A stretch of 64,000 bases of DNA from Pseudomonadales bacterium (GCA_024234855.1 JACKNN010000001.1:620001-684000); one strand, 5' to 3'; numbered from the stretch's first letter, positions 1-8,992 are shown. Notes: a model not told the origin generated them from the sequence alone. Numbers and translations: made by a program.

Positions 1-1886
1 CGGAGGTCGGCTATGAAACGCCCACCGCTATCCAGGCACGGATTATCCCCCACATGCTCGAAGGCGCCGACGTACTGGGCCAGGCCCAGACCGGCACCGG
101 TAAGACCGCAGCCTTCGCGTTGCCTATCCTTGCGCGGCTCGATCTCAGGCAAAAGCTGCCCCAGGTACTGGTCCTCGCACCCACGCGGGAATTGGCAATC
201 CAGGTAGCCGAGGCCTTCCAGAAATATGCGCGCCACCTGCCGGGTTTTCACGTGCTGCCGATTTACGGCGGCTCGGACATGCGCGGCCAGTTGCGACAAC
301 TGGAGCGCGGCGTACATGTAGTGGTCGGCACCCCTGGCCGTGTCATGGACCATATGCGACGTGGCTCGCTGAACCTCTCCAGGCTGCAGACACTGGTGCT
401 CGATGAGGCCGATGAGATGCTCCGTATGGGATTCATAGACGATGTCGAGTGGATCCTGGAACAGACACCGGATCAGCGACAGATCGCCCTGTTCTCCGCC
501 ACCATGCCCGACGCGATCCGCCGGATTGCCAAGCGCCACCTCACGGACCCGCGGGAAATCTCTATCGAGGTGAAGAGCGTCATCAGTGCGGCCATCCGCC
601 AGCGGGTGTGGATGATGGCGGGGGTGCACAAGCTCGATGCCCTGACCCGTATCCTCGAGGTGGAGGACTTCGACGGGATGATTATTTTTGTGCGCACCCG
701 CATTCTCACCACCGAACTGGCTGACAAACTGGCGGCGCGCGGCTATTCCGCCACCGCCCTCAACGGTGATATTCCGCAGAAGCAACGGGAGCAGACCATC
801 GAGCGGCTGAAAAGCGGGGAGCTGGATATCCTGGTGGCCACCGATGTCGCGGCGCGCGGCCTCGATGTGGGCCGCATCAGCCACGTCATCAATTACGATA
901 TTCCCTACGATGTTGAAGCCTATGTGCACCGCATCGGCCGCACGGGTCGCGCCGGCAAAACCGGCGAGACCATTCTGTTCGCCGCCAATCGCGAGCGGCG
1001 CTTATTGCGGGCCATCGAGAAGGCCACCGGCGAAACCATCGCCCCCATGACCTTGCCGACCGCCGAACAGGTGACAGACAAACGCATCGGCAAATTCAAG
1101 CAGCGTATCACCGAGACGCTGGATACCGCCGAACTGAAGGCTTTTCGGAAAATGGTGGAGGACTACCAGCACGAATACGGTGTGCCGGTGATAGAAATAG
1201 CCGCCGCCCTGGGGGCGCTGGCGCAGGGCTCAAAACCGTTGGTGGCCAAAGCGGATGCAGCGGGCTCCCACAAGACGCGCGAGCGTCCCGCCGCGGCTGC
1301 CGGGACCGACCAGCGCCGCACGCCTCCCCGCAAACCTGACCGGGAGCCCTTGCCGGGTCGCGACATCGCACCGGGGAAAAAAGCCGATCGCGTATTGCCG
1401 GGCACCACCGATGGCAAAGCGCCGCACAAGCCCAGCCCTGAAGCTACACCGGAGCTCGGCCAGCCGCCGCCGTCAAGACCTGACCTCGGCGCGCCGCTGC
1501 GGGCCGGGCGATCACGCCAGCGCGAAGCGGCGACGGATACCGGCATGGAGCACTACCGCATTGAAGTGGGCCTCCAGCATGGGGTGAAGCCGGGCAACAT
1601 TGTCGGGGCGATCGCCAATGAGGCTGAAATCGAAAGCGAGTACATCGGCCGTATCGAGATATTTGACGATTACAGCACGGTGCAATTGCCCGAGGGCATG
1701 CCCAGGGAAATCTTCAAGCACCTGAAAAATGTGTGGGTCAGCGGCCAGCGGCTGCAGATCTCCAGGCTGGATCAGCGCGGCCCGGTGTCCTCGCCGAAAC
1801 CGGTTCGTGCAAAACCGCGCACCGCGGCGCCCGGCGGCGGCAAAGCAGCCGGGAAAAAAGGACCGCCACACCGCAAGCCGAAGTGA
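1..1886 (+). CDS. deaD: DEAD-box ATP-dependent RNA helicase DeaD/CsdA-like (5' truncated)
   Basis: RNA helicase that would unwind structured RNA in ribosome assembly and cold adaptation. The frame is open from base 3, so the gene starts outside the window; only the region before the Q motif (GYETPTAIQ) is missing. In order one sees Walker A AQTGTGKT, the DEAD box in VLDEADEML, the SAT motif LFSATMP, the second RecA lobe ending in HRIGRTGRAG, a long Pro/Arg/Lys-rich low-complexity linker, a DbpA-type RNA-binding fold (VGLQHGVKPGNIVGAI) and a basic tail. The DbpA-like fold together with the long linker fits DeaD better than RhlE or RhlB. An MFS gene follows 51 bases later on the same strand. 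Family assignment is firm; the precise paralogue is inferred. Confidence 0.93.
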   Translation, partial: EVGYETPTAIQARIIPHMLEGADVLGQAQTGTGKTAAFALPILARLDLRQKLPQVLVLAPTRELAIQVAEAFQKYARHLPGFHVLPIYGGSDMRGQLRQLERGVHVVVGTPGRVMDHMRRGSLNLSRLQTLVLDEADEMLRMGFIDDVEWILEQTPDQRQIALFSATMPDAIRRIAKRHLTDPREISIEVKSVISAAIRQRVWMMAGVHKLDALTRILEVEDFDGMIIFVRTRILTTELADKLAARGYSATALNGDIPQKQREQTIERLKSGELDILVATDVAARGLDVGRISHVINYDIPYDVEAYVHRIGRTGRAGKTGETILFAANRERRLLRAIEKATGETIAPMTLPTAEQVTDKRIGKFKQRITETLDTAELKAFRKMVEDYQHEYGVPVIEIAAALGALAQGSKPLVAKADAAGSHKTRERPAAAAGTDQRRTPPRKPDREPLPGRDIAPGKKADRVLPGTTDGKAPHKPSPEATPELGQPPPSRPDLGAPLRAGRSRQREAATDTGMEHYRIEVGLQHGVKPGNIVGAIANEAEIESEYIGRIEIFDDYSTVQLPEGMPREIFKHLKNVWVSGQRLQISRLDQRGPVSSPKPVRAKPRTAAPGGGKAAGKKGPPHRKPK

Positions 1887-1937
1887 TGGCGGCGCCGCCA
1901 ACGTCAGCCCCGACTGCTGCCGGCGAATCTCGCTGAT

Positions 1938-3128
1938 ATGCCTGTGCTGTTCGGGGTGGTGCTGCTCGACCTGATTGGCTTCGGCATCGTCATTCCTATC
2001 CTGCCCTTTCTGTCGCCCCAATTGGGGGCCGACAAGTTGGATGTCGCCTATATTATCGTCGCCTACGCGGTTGGGGCCGGGCTGTGCGCCCCTTACTGGG
2101 GGCGCCTGTCGGATCGTATCGGGCGCAAACCGGTCATCATGATCTGCCTCGCAGGCGCGGCTGTTTCCTACCTGATGCTGGGTTTCGCCTCCTCGCTGTG
2201 GATGGTTTACGTCGCCCGCGCCTTCGCCGGATTGATGGCCGGTAACGTGGGCGTGGCCTCTGTCATGATGGCGGATATCACGCGGCCGGAATATCGCGCA
2301 AAGGGAATGGGCATGATTGGTGCGGCGTTTGGCCTCGGCCTGGTGCTGGGCCCCATGCTCGGTGGCCTGCTGTCCGCCGCGCGACCCGGATTCGCCCTTC
2401 CCTGCACGGTGGCCGGCATGATGTCGGTACTGGCTATAGCTGCCGCGGCGGTCTTCCTGCGGGAATCTTTGCCCGCTGAAAAACGCGCCGCCACGAGGCT
2501 GCAGCAGCATGGCACTCGAGCCGAATCGACCTACAATATGCTGCGCGAGGGCGGCAATCGTTTGCTGCTTTTGCAATTTTGCCTGCACAATCTCTGTGTC
2601 AGTTCGCTCACCTACCTGTTCCCCCTGTGGGCTGGCGACACCCTGGGCTGGGGACCCCACCAGGTGGGCATCGTGTTCGGTATCCAGGGTGCAATCATGG
2701 TAGTGGTGCAGGGCGGCCTGATGGGCTTTTTGGTGCGGTCCCTGGGCGAGTTGCAACTGTTGCGGCTCGCCGTCACGGCGCTGGTGATCGGGCTGTGTAT
2801 GGGCGTCTTCGCCGACACGATGCCCTATATGGTGGGATCCATATTCGTGGCCATGACGGGGGCAACCCTGTGCATGCCGCTGTTGAATGCCGTGCTCAGC
2901 CATCGCTCACCGGTCGCTGTCCGCGGCCGGATGCTTGGCGTCTCCGGTGCGGCGGCCTCCTGGGGCAGGGTCGCGGGGCCCATGATCGCGGGCTTTAACC
3001 TCGCCTTATTCGGTTATCATGGCGCGTGGCTGGGCTGTGTGCTGGCCTCGCTTTTTTATATGGCCTGGTGTTATCACGAGTACGCCCGCCACCCCGGGGG
3101 CAAGCAGCGGGATGAGGCGCCTGGTTAA
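1938..3128 (+). CDS. MFS transporter, TetA-like 12-TM drug exporter family
   Basis: Inner-membrane major facilitator protein of 396 residues, probably a proton-driven exporter of small molecules; the substrate is unknown. The first helix (LLDLIGFGIVIPILPFL) and the loop 2-3 motif A (GRLSDRIGRKPV) are typical of the TetA/Bcr-like branch. The helix-5 motif C region (GLGLVLGPMLGGLL) is characteristic of antiporters. About twelve hydrophobic segments can be counted. The ATG at 1938 has no good Shine-Dalgarno and leaves almost no cytoplasmic N-terminus. The frame is open upstream to the helicase stop but offers no better start codon, so the start is the least certain part. Confidence 0.87.
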   Translation: MPVLFGVVLLDLIGFGIVIPILPFLSPQLGADKLDVAYIIVAYAVGAGLCAPYWGRLSDRIGRKPVIMICLAGAAVSYLMLGFASSLWMVYVARAFAGLMAGNVGVASVMMADITRPEYRAKGMGMIGAAFGLGLVLGPMLGGLLSAARPGFALPCTVAGMMSVLAIAAAAVFLRESLPAEKRAATRLQQHGTRAESTYNMLREGGNRLLLLQFCLHNLCVSSLTYLFPLWAGDTLGWGPHQVGIVFGIQGAIMVVVQGGLMGFLVRSLGELQLLRLAVTALVIGLCMGVFADTMPYMVGSIFVAMTGATLCMPLLNAVLSHRSPVAVRGRMLGVSGAAASWGRVAGPMIAGFNLALFGYHGAWLGCVLASLFYMAWCYHEYARHPGGKQRDEAPG

Positions 3129-3134
3129 ACCGGG

Positions 3135-3225
3135 CTGCGTGGCGATTTCGACGTGGGGACGCCAGCAGCTATACCACCGGCGAGTGCATTGTGGTTGACG
3201 GCGGTATGACAATCCAGCATCGGAT
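3135..3225 (+). pseudogene. Remnant of a short-chain dehydrogenase C-terminus
   Basis: Between the MFS stop and the HIT gene, frame 2 reads DASSYTTGECIVVDGGMTI. This is the hallmark C-terminal strand and helix of classical SDR enzymes (x-S-S-Y-x-T-G-x-x-x-x-V-D-G-G). Nothing recognisable as the Rossmann N-terminus, the Ser-Tyr-Lys active site or a start codon precedes it, since the MFS gene occupies the upstream DNA. The reading before the aspartate is garbled, which suggests a frameshift, and no stop follows the expected end. I read it as the tail of a deleted SDR gene. Similarity by eye is strong over about 20 residues only. Confidence 0.6.
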
Positions 3226-3279
3226 TGCCAAAGGCGAGCGCGTGGCGCTACAGTGGCAAAAAATCCGGGGGCTTACCTT

Positions 3280-3711
3280 ATGGAACGAGCACAGATACAC
3301 CCTCAACTGCTTGCCGATTGCCACTACCTGGGCAGCCTCGCGGCGTCAGAGCTGCTGCTCAACCGCAATGCGGCCCTGCCGTGGTTTATCCTGGTACCTG
3401 ATACCCGGATCAACGATATCCTGGATCTGCCGGAACACCATCGCGACGTGGTACTGGCGGACTGCGCAGCCGTATCGGCCTTTATCAAACAGGTACTGGG
3501 CTTTGCCAAGGTCAACTTTGCCGGGCTCGGTAACGTGGTACCGCAGCTGCACCTGCATGTCATCGGCCGCCGCGAGGGCGACCCCTGCTGGCCGCAACCG
3601 ATCTGGGGTAATTTGCCAGCGGGTGAAGTGTACGAACAGCTGCAATTGCTTGGCTGGCAGGCCGATCTCAGTAAGATGATCGACCTTGTGCCGGTAGAGT
3701 TGGCGGTCTGA
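3280..3711 (+). CDS. HIT-domain protein
   Basis: Histidine-triad family nucleotide hydrolase or transferase of 143 residues, cytoplasmic, physiological substrate unknown. The core NVVPQLHLHVIGRR carries the histidine-triad region in the variant form common in gammaproteobacterial HIT proteins, with Gln before the first visible His. The N-terminal half (PWFILVPDTRINDI) and the conserved PxWPxPIWG-like tail are also typical. The ATG at 3280 follows a G-rich Shine-Dalgarno; a GTG at 3253 would add nine residues without better support. The 2-hydroxyacid dehydrogenase begins 17 bases downstream, so the two may be cotranscribed. Confidence 0.88.
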   Translation: MERAQIHPQLLADCHYLGSLAASELLLNRNAALPWFILVPDTRINDILDLPEHHRDVVLADCAAVSAFIKQVLGFAKVNFAGLGNVVPQLHLHVIGRREGDPCWPQPIWGNLPAGEVYEQLQLLGWQADLSKMIDLVPVELAV

Positions 3712-3727
3712 TCCGGGGGCGCGGGCA

Positions 3728-4699
3728 ATGACCAGGAAAGTGTTCGTGACGCACCGGTTGCCCGGTCGGGGTATTCAGGAGTTGGCAGCCCACTGCGACC
3801 TGAATGTCTGGATGGGTCCCGGGCTTTTACCCGCCGCACAGCTGCGCGATGAACTGGCGGGATGCCATGGCGTGGTCTGCCTGCTGACCGACCGCATCGA
3901 CCAGGACCTGCTAGATGCCGCGCCGGACCTGCGGTTTGTTTCCAGTATGTCCGTTGGCGTCGACCATATTGACGTGCCGGCGATGTCCGCCCGGGGCATC
4001 GCGGTGGGTCATACGCCGGGTGTGCTGGTGGACACCACGGCCGACACTGCATTCGCCCTCCTGCTGGCGGCGGCGAGGCGCGTAGCGGAAGCGGACCGCT
4101 TCGTGCGCGACGGCAACTGGACCGCCGCCAACGCCTGGTCGCCGGAATTCTTTACCGGCAAGGATGTGAGTGGCGCGACTCTCGGGATTGTCGGTCTCGG
4201 GGCAATAGGCCAGGCAGTGGCGCGGCGGGCGACGGGCTTCGGCATGGAGGTCCTGGCCTGGAGTCGCACACCAAGGCGGGTGACCGGTATAGAAATGGTA
4301 GGCCTGGAGGAACTGCTGTTGCGCAGTGACTTTGTCAGTGTGCACGTAGCCCTGGCACCCCAGACTCGCAATTTACTCGATGTCGACAGAATCGGGTTGA
4401 TGAAGCCAGGTGCAGTGCTGGTCAATACTGCCCGCGGCGGCATCGTTGATGAAAACGCCCTGGCCGCCGCGCTGCTTAACGGCAACTTGTCTGCCGCCGG
4501 CATCGATGTCTTCGCCAGCGAACCGGTGTCGCCAGACAATCCCTTGCTGGCCTTGCCGAACGTCGTGGCCACACCGCATATCGGCAGCGCGACCACACTG
4601 ACCCGCGCACGTATGGCGGATATGGCGGCGGCGAACGCGATCGCCGCACTCAAGGGGCAACCCATGCCCTGCTGCGTGAATCCGCAAGTCTATCGGTGA
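3728..4699 (+). CDS. D-2-hydroxyacid dehydrogenase (glyoxylate/hydroxypyruvate reductase-like)
   Basis: NAD(P)H-dependent 2-oxoacid reductase of 323 residues in the GhrB/glyoxylate reductase branch. It carries the dinucleotide fold GLGAIGQAVA, the catalytic Arg in NTARGGIVDENAL, the Glu in FASEPVSPDNPLL and the catalytic His in TPHIGSAT. The N-terminal half is the interdigitated substrate-binding lobe, with the VGVDHID signature. Likely reaction: reduction of glyoxylate or hydroxypyruvate; the exact substrate cannot be read from sequence. It is convergent with the DUF4136 lipoprotein gene. Confidence 0.9.
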   Translation: MTRKVFVTHRLPGRGIQELAAHCDLNVWMGPGLLPAAQLRDELAGCHGVVCLLTDRIDQDLLDAAPDLRFVSSMSVGVDHIDVPAMSARGIAVGHTPGVLVDTTADTAFALLLAAARRVAEADRFVRDGNWTAANAWSPEFFTGKDVSGATLGIVGLGAIGQAVARRATGFGMEVLAWSRTPRRVTGIEMVGLEELLLRSDFVSVHVALAPQTRNLLDVDRIGLMKPGAVLVNTARGGIVDENALAAALLNGNLSAAGIDVFASEPVSPDNPLLALPNVVATPHIGSATTLTRARMADMAAANAIAALKGQPMPCCVNPQVYR

Positions 4700-4704
4700 A
4701 GCAG

Positions 4705-4717
4705 GCCCCGGCGGGGC
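4705..4717. terminator. Short GC hairpin between convergent genes
   Basis: GCCCC-GGC-GGGGC forms a perfect 5-bp stem between the stop codons of the dehydrogenase and the DUF4136 gene. There is no T-tract, so it may only assist termination. Weak call. Confidence 0.3.
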
Positions 4718-4723
4718 ATGCCG

Positions 4724-5302
4724 TCATTTCGCCTCGGGGAGTGTCTCCAGCGCGTCTTCCACGCCCTGGCGCACGCTGGTTCGCATTTCCTTTATATTCA
4801 CCTTGTTCACGTCCTCGACGATCTTGGTGATGATAACGTGCCACACTTCCTTCTTACTGGTAGTGTCATTGAACTGCAGGGCAATATTGCTGGTTTCCTT
4901 GACACCTCCCAGGGCATAGGCGTTGTCGACCACGGCCTGGTTGATCTGCCTGCTGGGGTTGACTGAGGGGTAGGGCGTGAGATTCGAGGCCTCGGCGCTG
5001 CGTTCACCCATGCGCAGGCCGCTGGCGAAGAAATAGTCCACGCTGAACTGCGCGCGCTCCTTATCCAGGATGTAACCCTTTTTGCGCAGGTCGGCATCCA
5101 CGGCGCTGCGCAGTATGGGGTCCATGATGTACATCGGATCCTGGGAATTGGCCACGTTGGGCAGGGGGTCGCTGCGCCACTCGTAATACGTGTAGTTGCC
5201 GGCGGCAAAGGTATCGATCGGTGCGGGCCGGACTTCAATTCCGCTGCATGCGGCCACCGCGAGCGTCAGCAGCAGGGTTGCCAGTATCGTGATGAAGCGC
5301 AT
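4724..5302 (-). CDS. DUF4136-family lipoprotein
   Basis: Predicted envelope lipoprotein of 192 residues, function unknown. The start at 5302 gives a clean signal peptide with lipobox TLAVAACS; the frame extends further upstream but without a signal sequence. The body has the DUF4136 pattern: an opening YTYYEWRSDP-like segment, a middle region on inter-subunit strands (DYFFASGLRMGE), and a late segment on a Lys/Val-rich helix. The C-terminus is helical (IKEMRTSVRQGVEDALETLPE). It is divergent from the LysR gene across about 220 bases. Confidence 0.8.
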   Translation of the reverse strand: MRFITILATLLLTLAVAACSGIEVRPAPIDTFAAGNYTYYEWRSDPLPNVANSQDPMYIMDPILRSAVDADLRKKGYILDKERAQFSVDYFFASGLRMGERSAEASNLTPYPSVNPSRQINQAVVDNAYALGGVKETSNIALQFNDTTSKKEVWHVIITKIVEDVNKVNIKEMRTSVRQGVEDALETLPEAK

Positions 5303-5492
5303 GGTATTCCTCGTTGTCGGTTGGGCGGGGCGCGCCTCATCTGCTCGGGCTGCCGGCACCTCATGGTAGCAGTCTCTGCGGGGGCCAGCTACTGGCCAGC
5401 ACAACCCACTGGCTGCCTGAACGGCGCCGCCGCGCGAGCTATTCCGCTTTATTCGGATGAAATACCGGGTTCGCTTTGGTAGGATCGGATTC

Positions 5493-5507
5493 ATAACTAT
5501 AAGTTAT
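5493..5507 (+). promoter_or_regulatory. Candidate LysR operator (T-N11-A dyad)
   Basis: ATAACT-ATA-AGTTAT is a perfect inverted repeat and contains the T-N11-A pattern (T at 5494, A at 5506) typical of LysR-type regulator sites. It lies 13 bases upstream of the lysR start codon, in the DUF4136/lysR divergent region, which suggests autoregulation. Binding is inferred. Confidence 0.5.
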
Positions 5508-5520
5508 TTCTGGGGGTAAG

Positions 5521-6516
5521 ATGATTTCTCGCAAGTTGATACGCACTGACCTGAACCTGCTGGTCGCGTTGCAAATCCTGCTGGAGGAGCGCAATGTAAC
5601 GCGGGCTGCCGAGCGTTTGTCGGTTTCGCAGCCGGCGCTGAGCAAAACCCTGCAGAAACTGCGCGACTCGTTCGAGGACGAACTTTTTACCCGCACCGCC
5701 CATGGGCTGGTGCCCACACCGCGAGCAGAAGACCTGGCGAAGGCGTTGCCGTCGTTGCTCGAGAAGGTCGAGCAGGTGCTGGGCAATGAGGGCTTCGATC
5801 CGGAAACCTTCACCGGCTGCTTCAAGCTGCTATTGCCGCCGATATTGAGCGAAGCCCTGCTGCCGGGGCTGATGGCCGACCTGGCCGTGGTCGCGCCCGG
5901 GGTGCAGATAGCCACCGCCGAGGTGGCGCCAAATTACCAGGAGCAACTGAAAAAAGGCGAGGCCGATTTTGCTGCTTTCGTCGCCCTGGATACGGAGAGG
6001 GATATCCTTGCCGAACCGATCGCAACAATTGCCCCGCGCTGCTATATGCGCCTGGACCATCCACTGGTGCAAAAGGACATGTCGCTGCAGGATTTCCTGG
6101 CGTACCCGCACCTGCGTCTGTATCTCCCGGGCCTCACCCGGGAGAACACCAGCATGGTGGATGATGTGCTGGGGCAGTACGGGGTGCATCGGACGATCTC
6201 GCTGGAAACCACCCAGTTTGCCGCGGCGGTGGGTGTGCTGTGCCGCACCGACTCCCTGCTGGTAGCCAACGCGGGTTTCGAAGCGGGGGGGCTGTACCGG
6301 GAGCGTATCACCGGCCACGATATGCCGGCGGAACTGCAGCGCATGATACGCAATTCGCACAGCGGCAATCGCGGCAAGATGTCACTCATGCGCCACACCC
6401 GGACCTCCCGCAGTACACCGCATCAATGGATGCGCACCCTGCTTATGAAACACCTGACCATTCCTGGAGAGACGGTGGAGCAGCCATTGCCCGCCGCGGT
6501 CGCGACTATTTCCTGA
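5521..6516 (+). CDS. LysR-family transcriptional regulator
   Basis: DNA-binding regulator of 331 residues. The N-terminal winged helix-turn-helix is clear (residues about 7-65: LNLLVALQILLEERNVTRAA and the recognition helix SQPALSKTLQKLRD), followed by a periplasmic-binding-like effector domain. The opening RTDLNLL is typical of the NodD/LinR/SyrM-like LysR subgroup. Start ATG 5521 has the G-rich Shine-Dalgarno CTGGGGG at suitable distance. The C-terminal 30 residues run past the usual domain end and overlap the convergent AraC gene by 11 bases. Its target is not evident; a perfect T-N11-A site lies just upstream of its own start. Confidence 0.88.
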   Translation: MISRKLIRTDLNLLVALQILLEERNVTRAAERLSVSQPALSKTLQKLRDSFEDELFTRTAHGLVPTPRAEDLAKALPSLLEKVEQVLGNEGFDPETFTGCFKLLLPPILSEALLPGLMADLAVVAPGVQIATAEVAPNYQEQLKKGEADFAAFVALDTERDILAEPIATIAPRCYMRLDHPLVQKDMSLQDFLAYPHLRLYLPGLTRENTSMVDDVLGQYGVHRTISLETTQFAAAVGVLCRTDSLLVANAGFEAGGLYRERITGHDMPAELQRMIRNSHSGNRGKMSLMRHTRTSRSTPHQWMRTLLMKHLTIPGETVEQPLPAAVATIS

Positions 6517-7390
6517 CCGAATTGCGGTAGGCGCGGGGTGACATACCGACGGTCTTGCTGAAGAGCCGGGAAAAATACAGCGGGTCGTCGTAACCCAGGG
6601 CGGAGGCGACGCCTTTCACGCCGAGGCCTCCACTGTCCAGCAGGTGGCAGGCATATTCCATTTTCATATTGAGGAAATGCTTGATCGGTGAGTAGCCGGT
6701 CAGGGCTTTGTACTTGTTGGAAAAGTGGTACTTGGACAGGTTTGCGGCGGCCGCCAGGGTGTCCAGGTCGAGTTGATGCGACACATGTTCCAGCATAAAA
6801 CTCTGCACAGCGGCGAGATTGAAACTGTGCTGGCTGGTGGCCCGCGCATGGCGCATCTCCAGCGCCAGCTGGGTCAGCAGGTGGCGCAGCTGATTGGACG
6901 CATTGATTATGGCGCGGGTGTTGTAGCCGGTGCGGTGCACTTCCATCATGCCGCGAAACAGGGCGGTCAACTGCGGCGATATCCCAGCCCGGGTCACCGG
7001 ATTGCCGCCCTCGCGGTAGCCGAGGTACTGGTTAAACACCGCGGTACTGCCACCCTGGTAATGCACCCAGTAGATGGTCCAGGGCTGTTCGGTGTCGGCG
7101 TGATACTGGTGCGCCACGCCCTGGGGCAGCAGCAGTACATCGCCCGCACCGACCCGGCCGGACCACTCCCGGGTGCTGGCATGGCCCAGTCCGTCCACGC
7201 AATAAATCAACAGGTTGTCATCGTGGCGCCGGCGCTCGTTGCGGTGGGCAAGGGCCAGCGGATAGTAGCCCATGGCCGCCGGATAGCACTCGCGTGTCAG
7301 GGGGTGCCTGGCCAGTTTGTTGAGCATAAAGCCGGGTGTGAGGAAGCGAATGCCATCTGCCGGCAGCGGCCACTTGGAGGGTGCGCTCAT
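6506..7390 (-). CDS. AraC-family regulator, MmsR-like
   Basis: Transcription factor of 294 residues, with an N-terminal cupin-like sensor (about 20-150) and a C-terminal AraC double helix-turn-helix (about 190-290), including AAANLSKYHFSNKYKALTG and the second-helix signature ALGYDDPLYFSRLFSKTVGMSPRAYR. It sits divergent to the valine-degradation operon, the same place MmsR holds beside mmsA-mmsB in Pseudomonas. It is therefore inferred to activate that operon in response to a branched-chain intermediate such as 3-hydroxyisobutyrate. The start at 7390 lies just upstream of a normal N-terminal sensor. The symbol mmsR is plausible but not proven. Confidence 0.87.
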   Translation of the reverse strand: MSAPSKWPLPADGIRFLTPGFMLNKLARHPLTRECYPAAMGYYPLALAHRNERRRHDDNLLIYCVDGLGHASTREWSGRVGAGDVLLLPQGVAHQYHADTEQPWTIYWVHYQGGSTAVFNQYLGYREGGNPVTRAGISPQLTALFRGMMEVHRTGYNTRAIINASNQLRHLLTQLALEMRHARATSQHSFNLAAVQSFMLEHVSHQLDLDTLAAAANLSKYHFSNKYKALTGYSPIKHFLNMKMEYACHLLDSGGLGVKGVASALGYDDPLYFSRLFSKTVGMSPRAYRNSVRK

Positions 7391-7582
7391 GTCCTGGACC
7401 TGCGGGGGAGTTGCCCACTTATCAGTTTAAAACAGCAATATTGTCCATAATATGCGCAATTTACTCCCTTTGAACAGCGCCGTCGGCGAGTTAAGCTGGT
7501 GCGCAGTTTTTGACCAGATGAGCTGAAGCGGTGCACGTCGTGCCAGCGCGTGCGTTTGTTGACGAGACAGGAGCAGATAAAG
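7391..7582. promoter_or_regulatory. Divergent promoter region, araC-type regulator / valine operon
   Basis: 192 bases between two divergent start codons. The part at about 7420-7480 is clearly more AT-rich than the surroundings (runs such as TTTAAAACAGCAATATTG and CCATAATATGC), as expected for promoter and activator sites. I cannot assign -35/-10 elements with certainty. The ribosome site AGGAG of the first operon gene lies at about 7569. Confidence 0.45.
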
Positions 7583-8992
7583 ATGGAACAGAGCCGGGAA
7601 GAAGTGTCAGCGCGGGACGAGATCGAAGCCATGATGGCGCGCGCGCGCGCGGCCCAGGAGCAGATTGCCGATTATACCCAGGAACAGGTCGACGAGTTGA
7701 TCACGGCCATGGTCTGGTCTGTGGCGCGGGAGGACGTATCGGAAAAAATCGCCCAGTTCACCGTTGATGAAACCCAGCTGGGTAATTACGCGGGGAAATA
7801 CCTCAAGATCCATCGCAAGACCCGGGCTACCCTGGTGGACATCATCAACGACAGGTCAGTGGGCGTGATCGAGGAGGACCCGGTGCGCAATATTATCAAG
7901 ATCGCCAAGCCGGTGGGCGTCATCGGCGCCCTGTCGCCCTCCACCAACCCGGAGGCGACGCCGGTCATCAAGGCGATTTCCGCGGTCAAGGGGCGCAACG
8001 CCATCATCATCGCTCCTCACCCCCGCGCCAAGCTCACCAACAAGATGATCTGTGACTATATGCGTGAGGCCATCGTGGCCATGGGCGCTCCGGCAGACCT
8101 GGTGCAGAGCATCGACGTGCCCTCCCTGGACAAGACCAACGAACTGATGCGCCAGTGCGACCGCATTCTGGCCACCGGTGGCGAGGCTATGGTCAGTGCC
8201 GCCTACTCGTCGGGCACGCCTGCCCTGGGTGTGGGCGTCGGCAACGCGGTGATTACCGTGGACGACACTGCGAACCTCGATGAGGCAGCCGAGAAGATCC
8301 GCACCTCCAAGGTCCTGGACCTGGCGGCCTCGTGTTCTTCGGATAATTCTGTGCTGGTATTCGAGTCCGTTTATGACGAAATGCTCGAGAAGCTCAAGCG
8401 TGAGGGTGGTTTTGTTATCGATGGCGAGAACAAGCAGAAATTGCAGTCCGTGTTGTGGGAAGACGGCCACCTGAACCCGAAAATAGTGGCCCAGCACGCC
8501 CTGACCATCACCGGCAAGGCGGGCATCGACCTGCCCGAGGGCAAGCAGTTCCTGATCGTGCCGGAAACCGGCGCCGGTCCGGACTACCCTTTCTCCGGCG
8601 AGAAACTGACCGTGACCATGGCCTTGTACAAGGTGAAGGATATCGACGAGGCGATCGAGCTGACCAACCGCATCCAGGCCTACCAGGGCCAGGGCCACAG
8701 CTGCGGCATCTATTCCTACAGCGATGAGAACATCATGAAGCTGGCCCTGGGTACCCGCACCTCCCGGGTCATGGTGAACCAGCCCCAGGCGGCTTCCAAC
8801 AGCGGCAACCTGTGGAATGGTATGCGCCAGACCTTCTCCCTGGGCTGCGGTTCCTGGGGCGGCAACAGCATCAACCACAACATCACCTGGCGCGACCTGA
8901 TCAACGAAACCTGGGTCTCCAAGCCGCTGGCTGTCACCAAGGTGTTGCCGCCTGACGAGGAGCTGTTCGGCAAGGTGATGGGCCGGTTTTAG
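7583..8992 (+). CDS. CoA-acylating aldehyde dehydrogenase (EutE/SucD/SauS type)
   Basis: Oxidises an aldehyde to an acyl-CoA with NAD(P)+ and CoA. It has 469 residues, with an N-terminal helical segment, a Rossmann lobe (AKPVGVIGALSPSTNPEATP) and a catalytic Cys251 in DLAASCSSDNS. This Cys context belongs to the acylating EutE/AdhE/SucD/sulfoacetaldehyde dehydrogenase group, not to canonical MmsA (ALDH6). As first gene of the operon it occupies the slot of methylmalonate-semialdehyde dehydrogenase, so that substrate, giving propionyl-CoA, is the best inference; succinate semialdehyde or sulfoacetaldehyde are alternatives. Start ATG 7583 is preceded by AGGAG nine bases upstream; earlier in-frame starts lack this. 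Confidence 0.87.
   Translation: MEQSREEVSARDEIEAMMARARAAQEQIADYTQEQVDELITAMVWSVAREDVSEKIAQFTVDETQLGNYAGKYLKIHRKTRATLVDIINDRSVGVIEEDPVRNIIKIAKPVGVIGALSPSTNPEATPVIKAISAVKGRNAIIIAPHPRAKLTNKMICDYMREAIVAMGAPADLVQSIDVPSLDKTNELMRQCDRILATGGEAMVSAAYSSGTPALGVGVGNAVITVDDTANLDEAAEKIRTSKVLDLAASCSSDNSVLVFESVYDEMLEKLKREGGFVIDGENKQKLQSVLWEDGHLNPKIVAQHALTITGKAGIDLPEGKQFLIVPETGAGPDYPFSGEKLTVTMALYKVKDIDEAIELTNRIQAYQGQGHSCGIYSYSDENIMKLALGTRTSRVMVNQPQAASNSGNLWNGMRQTFSLGCGSWGGNSINHNITWRDLINETWVSKPLAVTKVLPPDEELFGKVMGRF

Noticed and set aside
1512..2903. Minus-strand open frame of 463 codons opposite the helicase and MFS genes
   Set aside because: Composition rich in His/Gln/Arg typical of antisense frames in GC-rich DNA; the plus-strand genes have clear family motifs.
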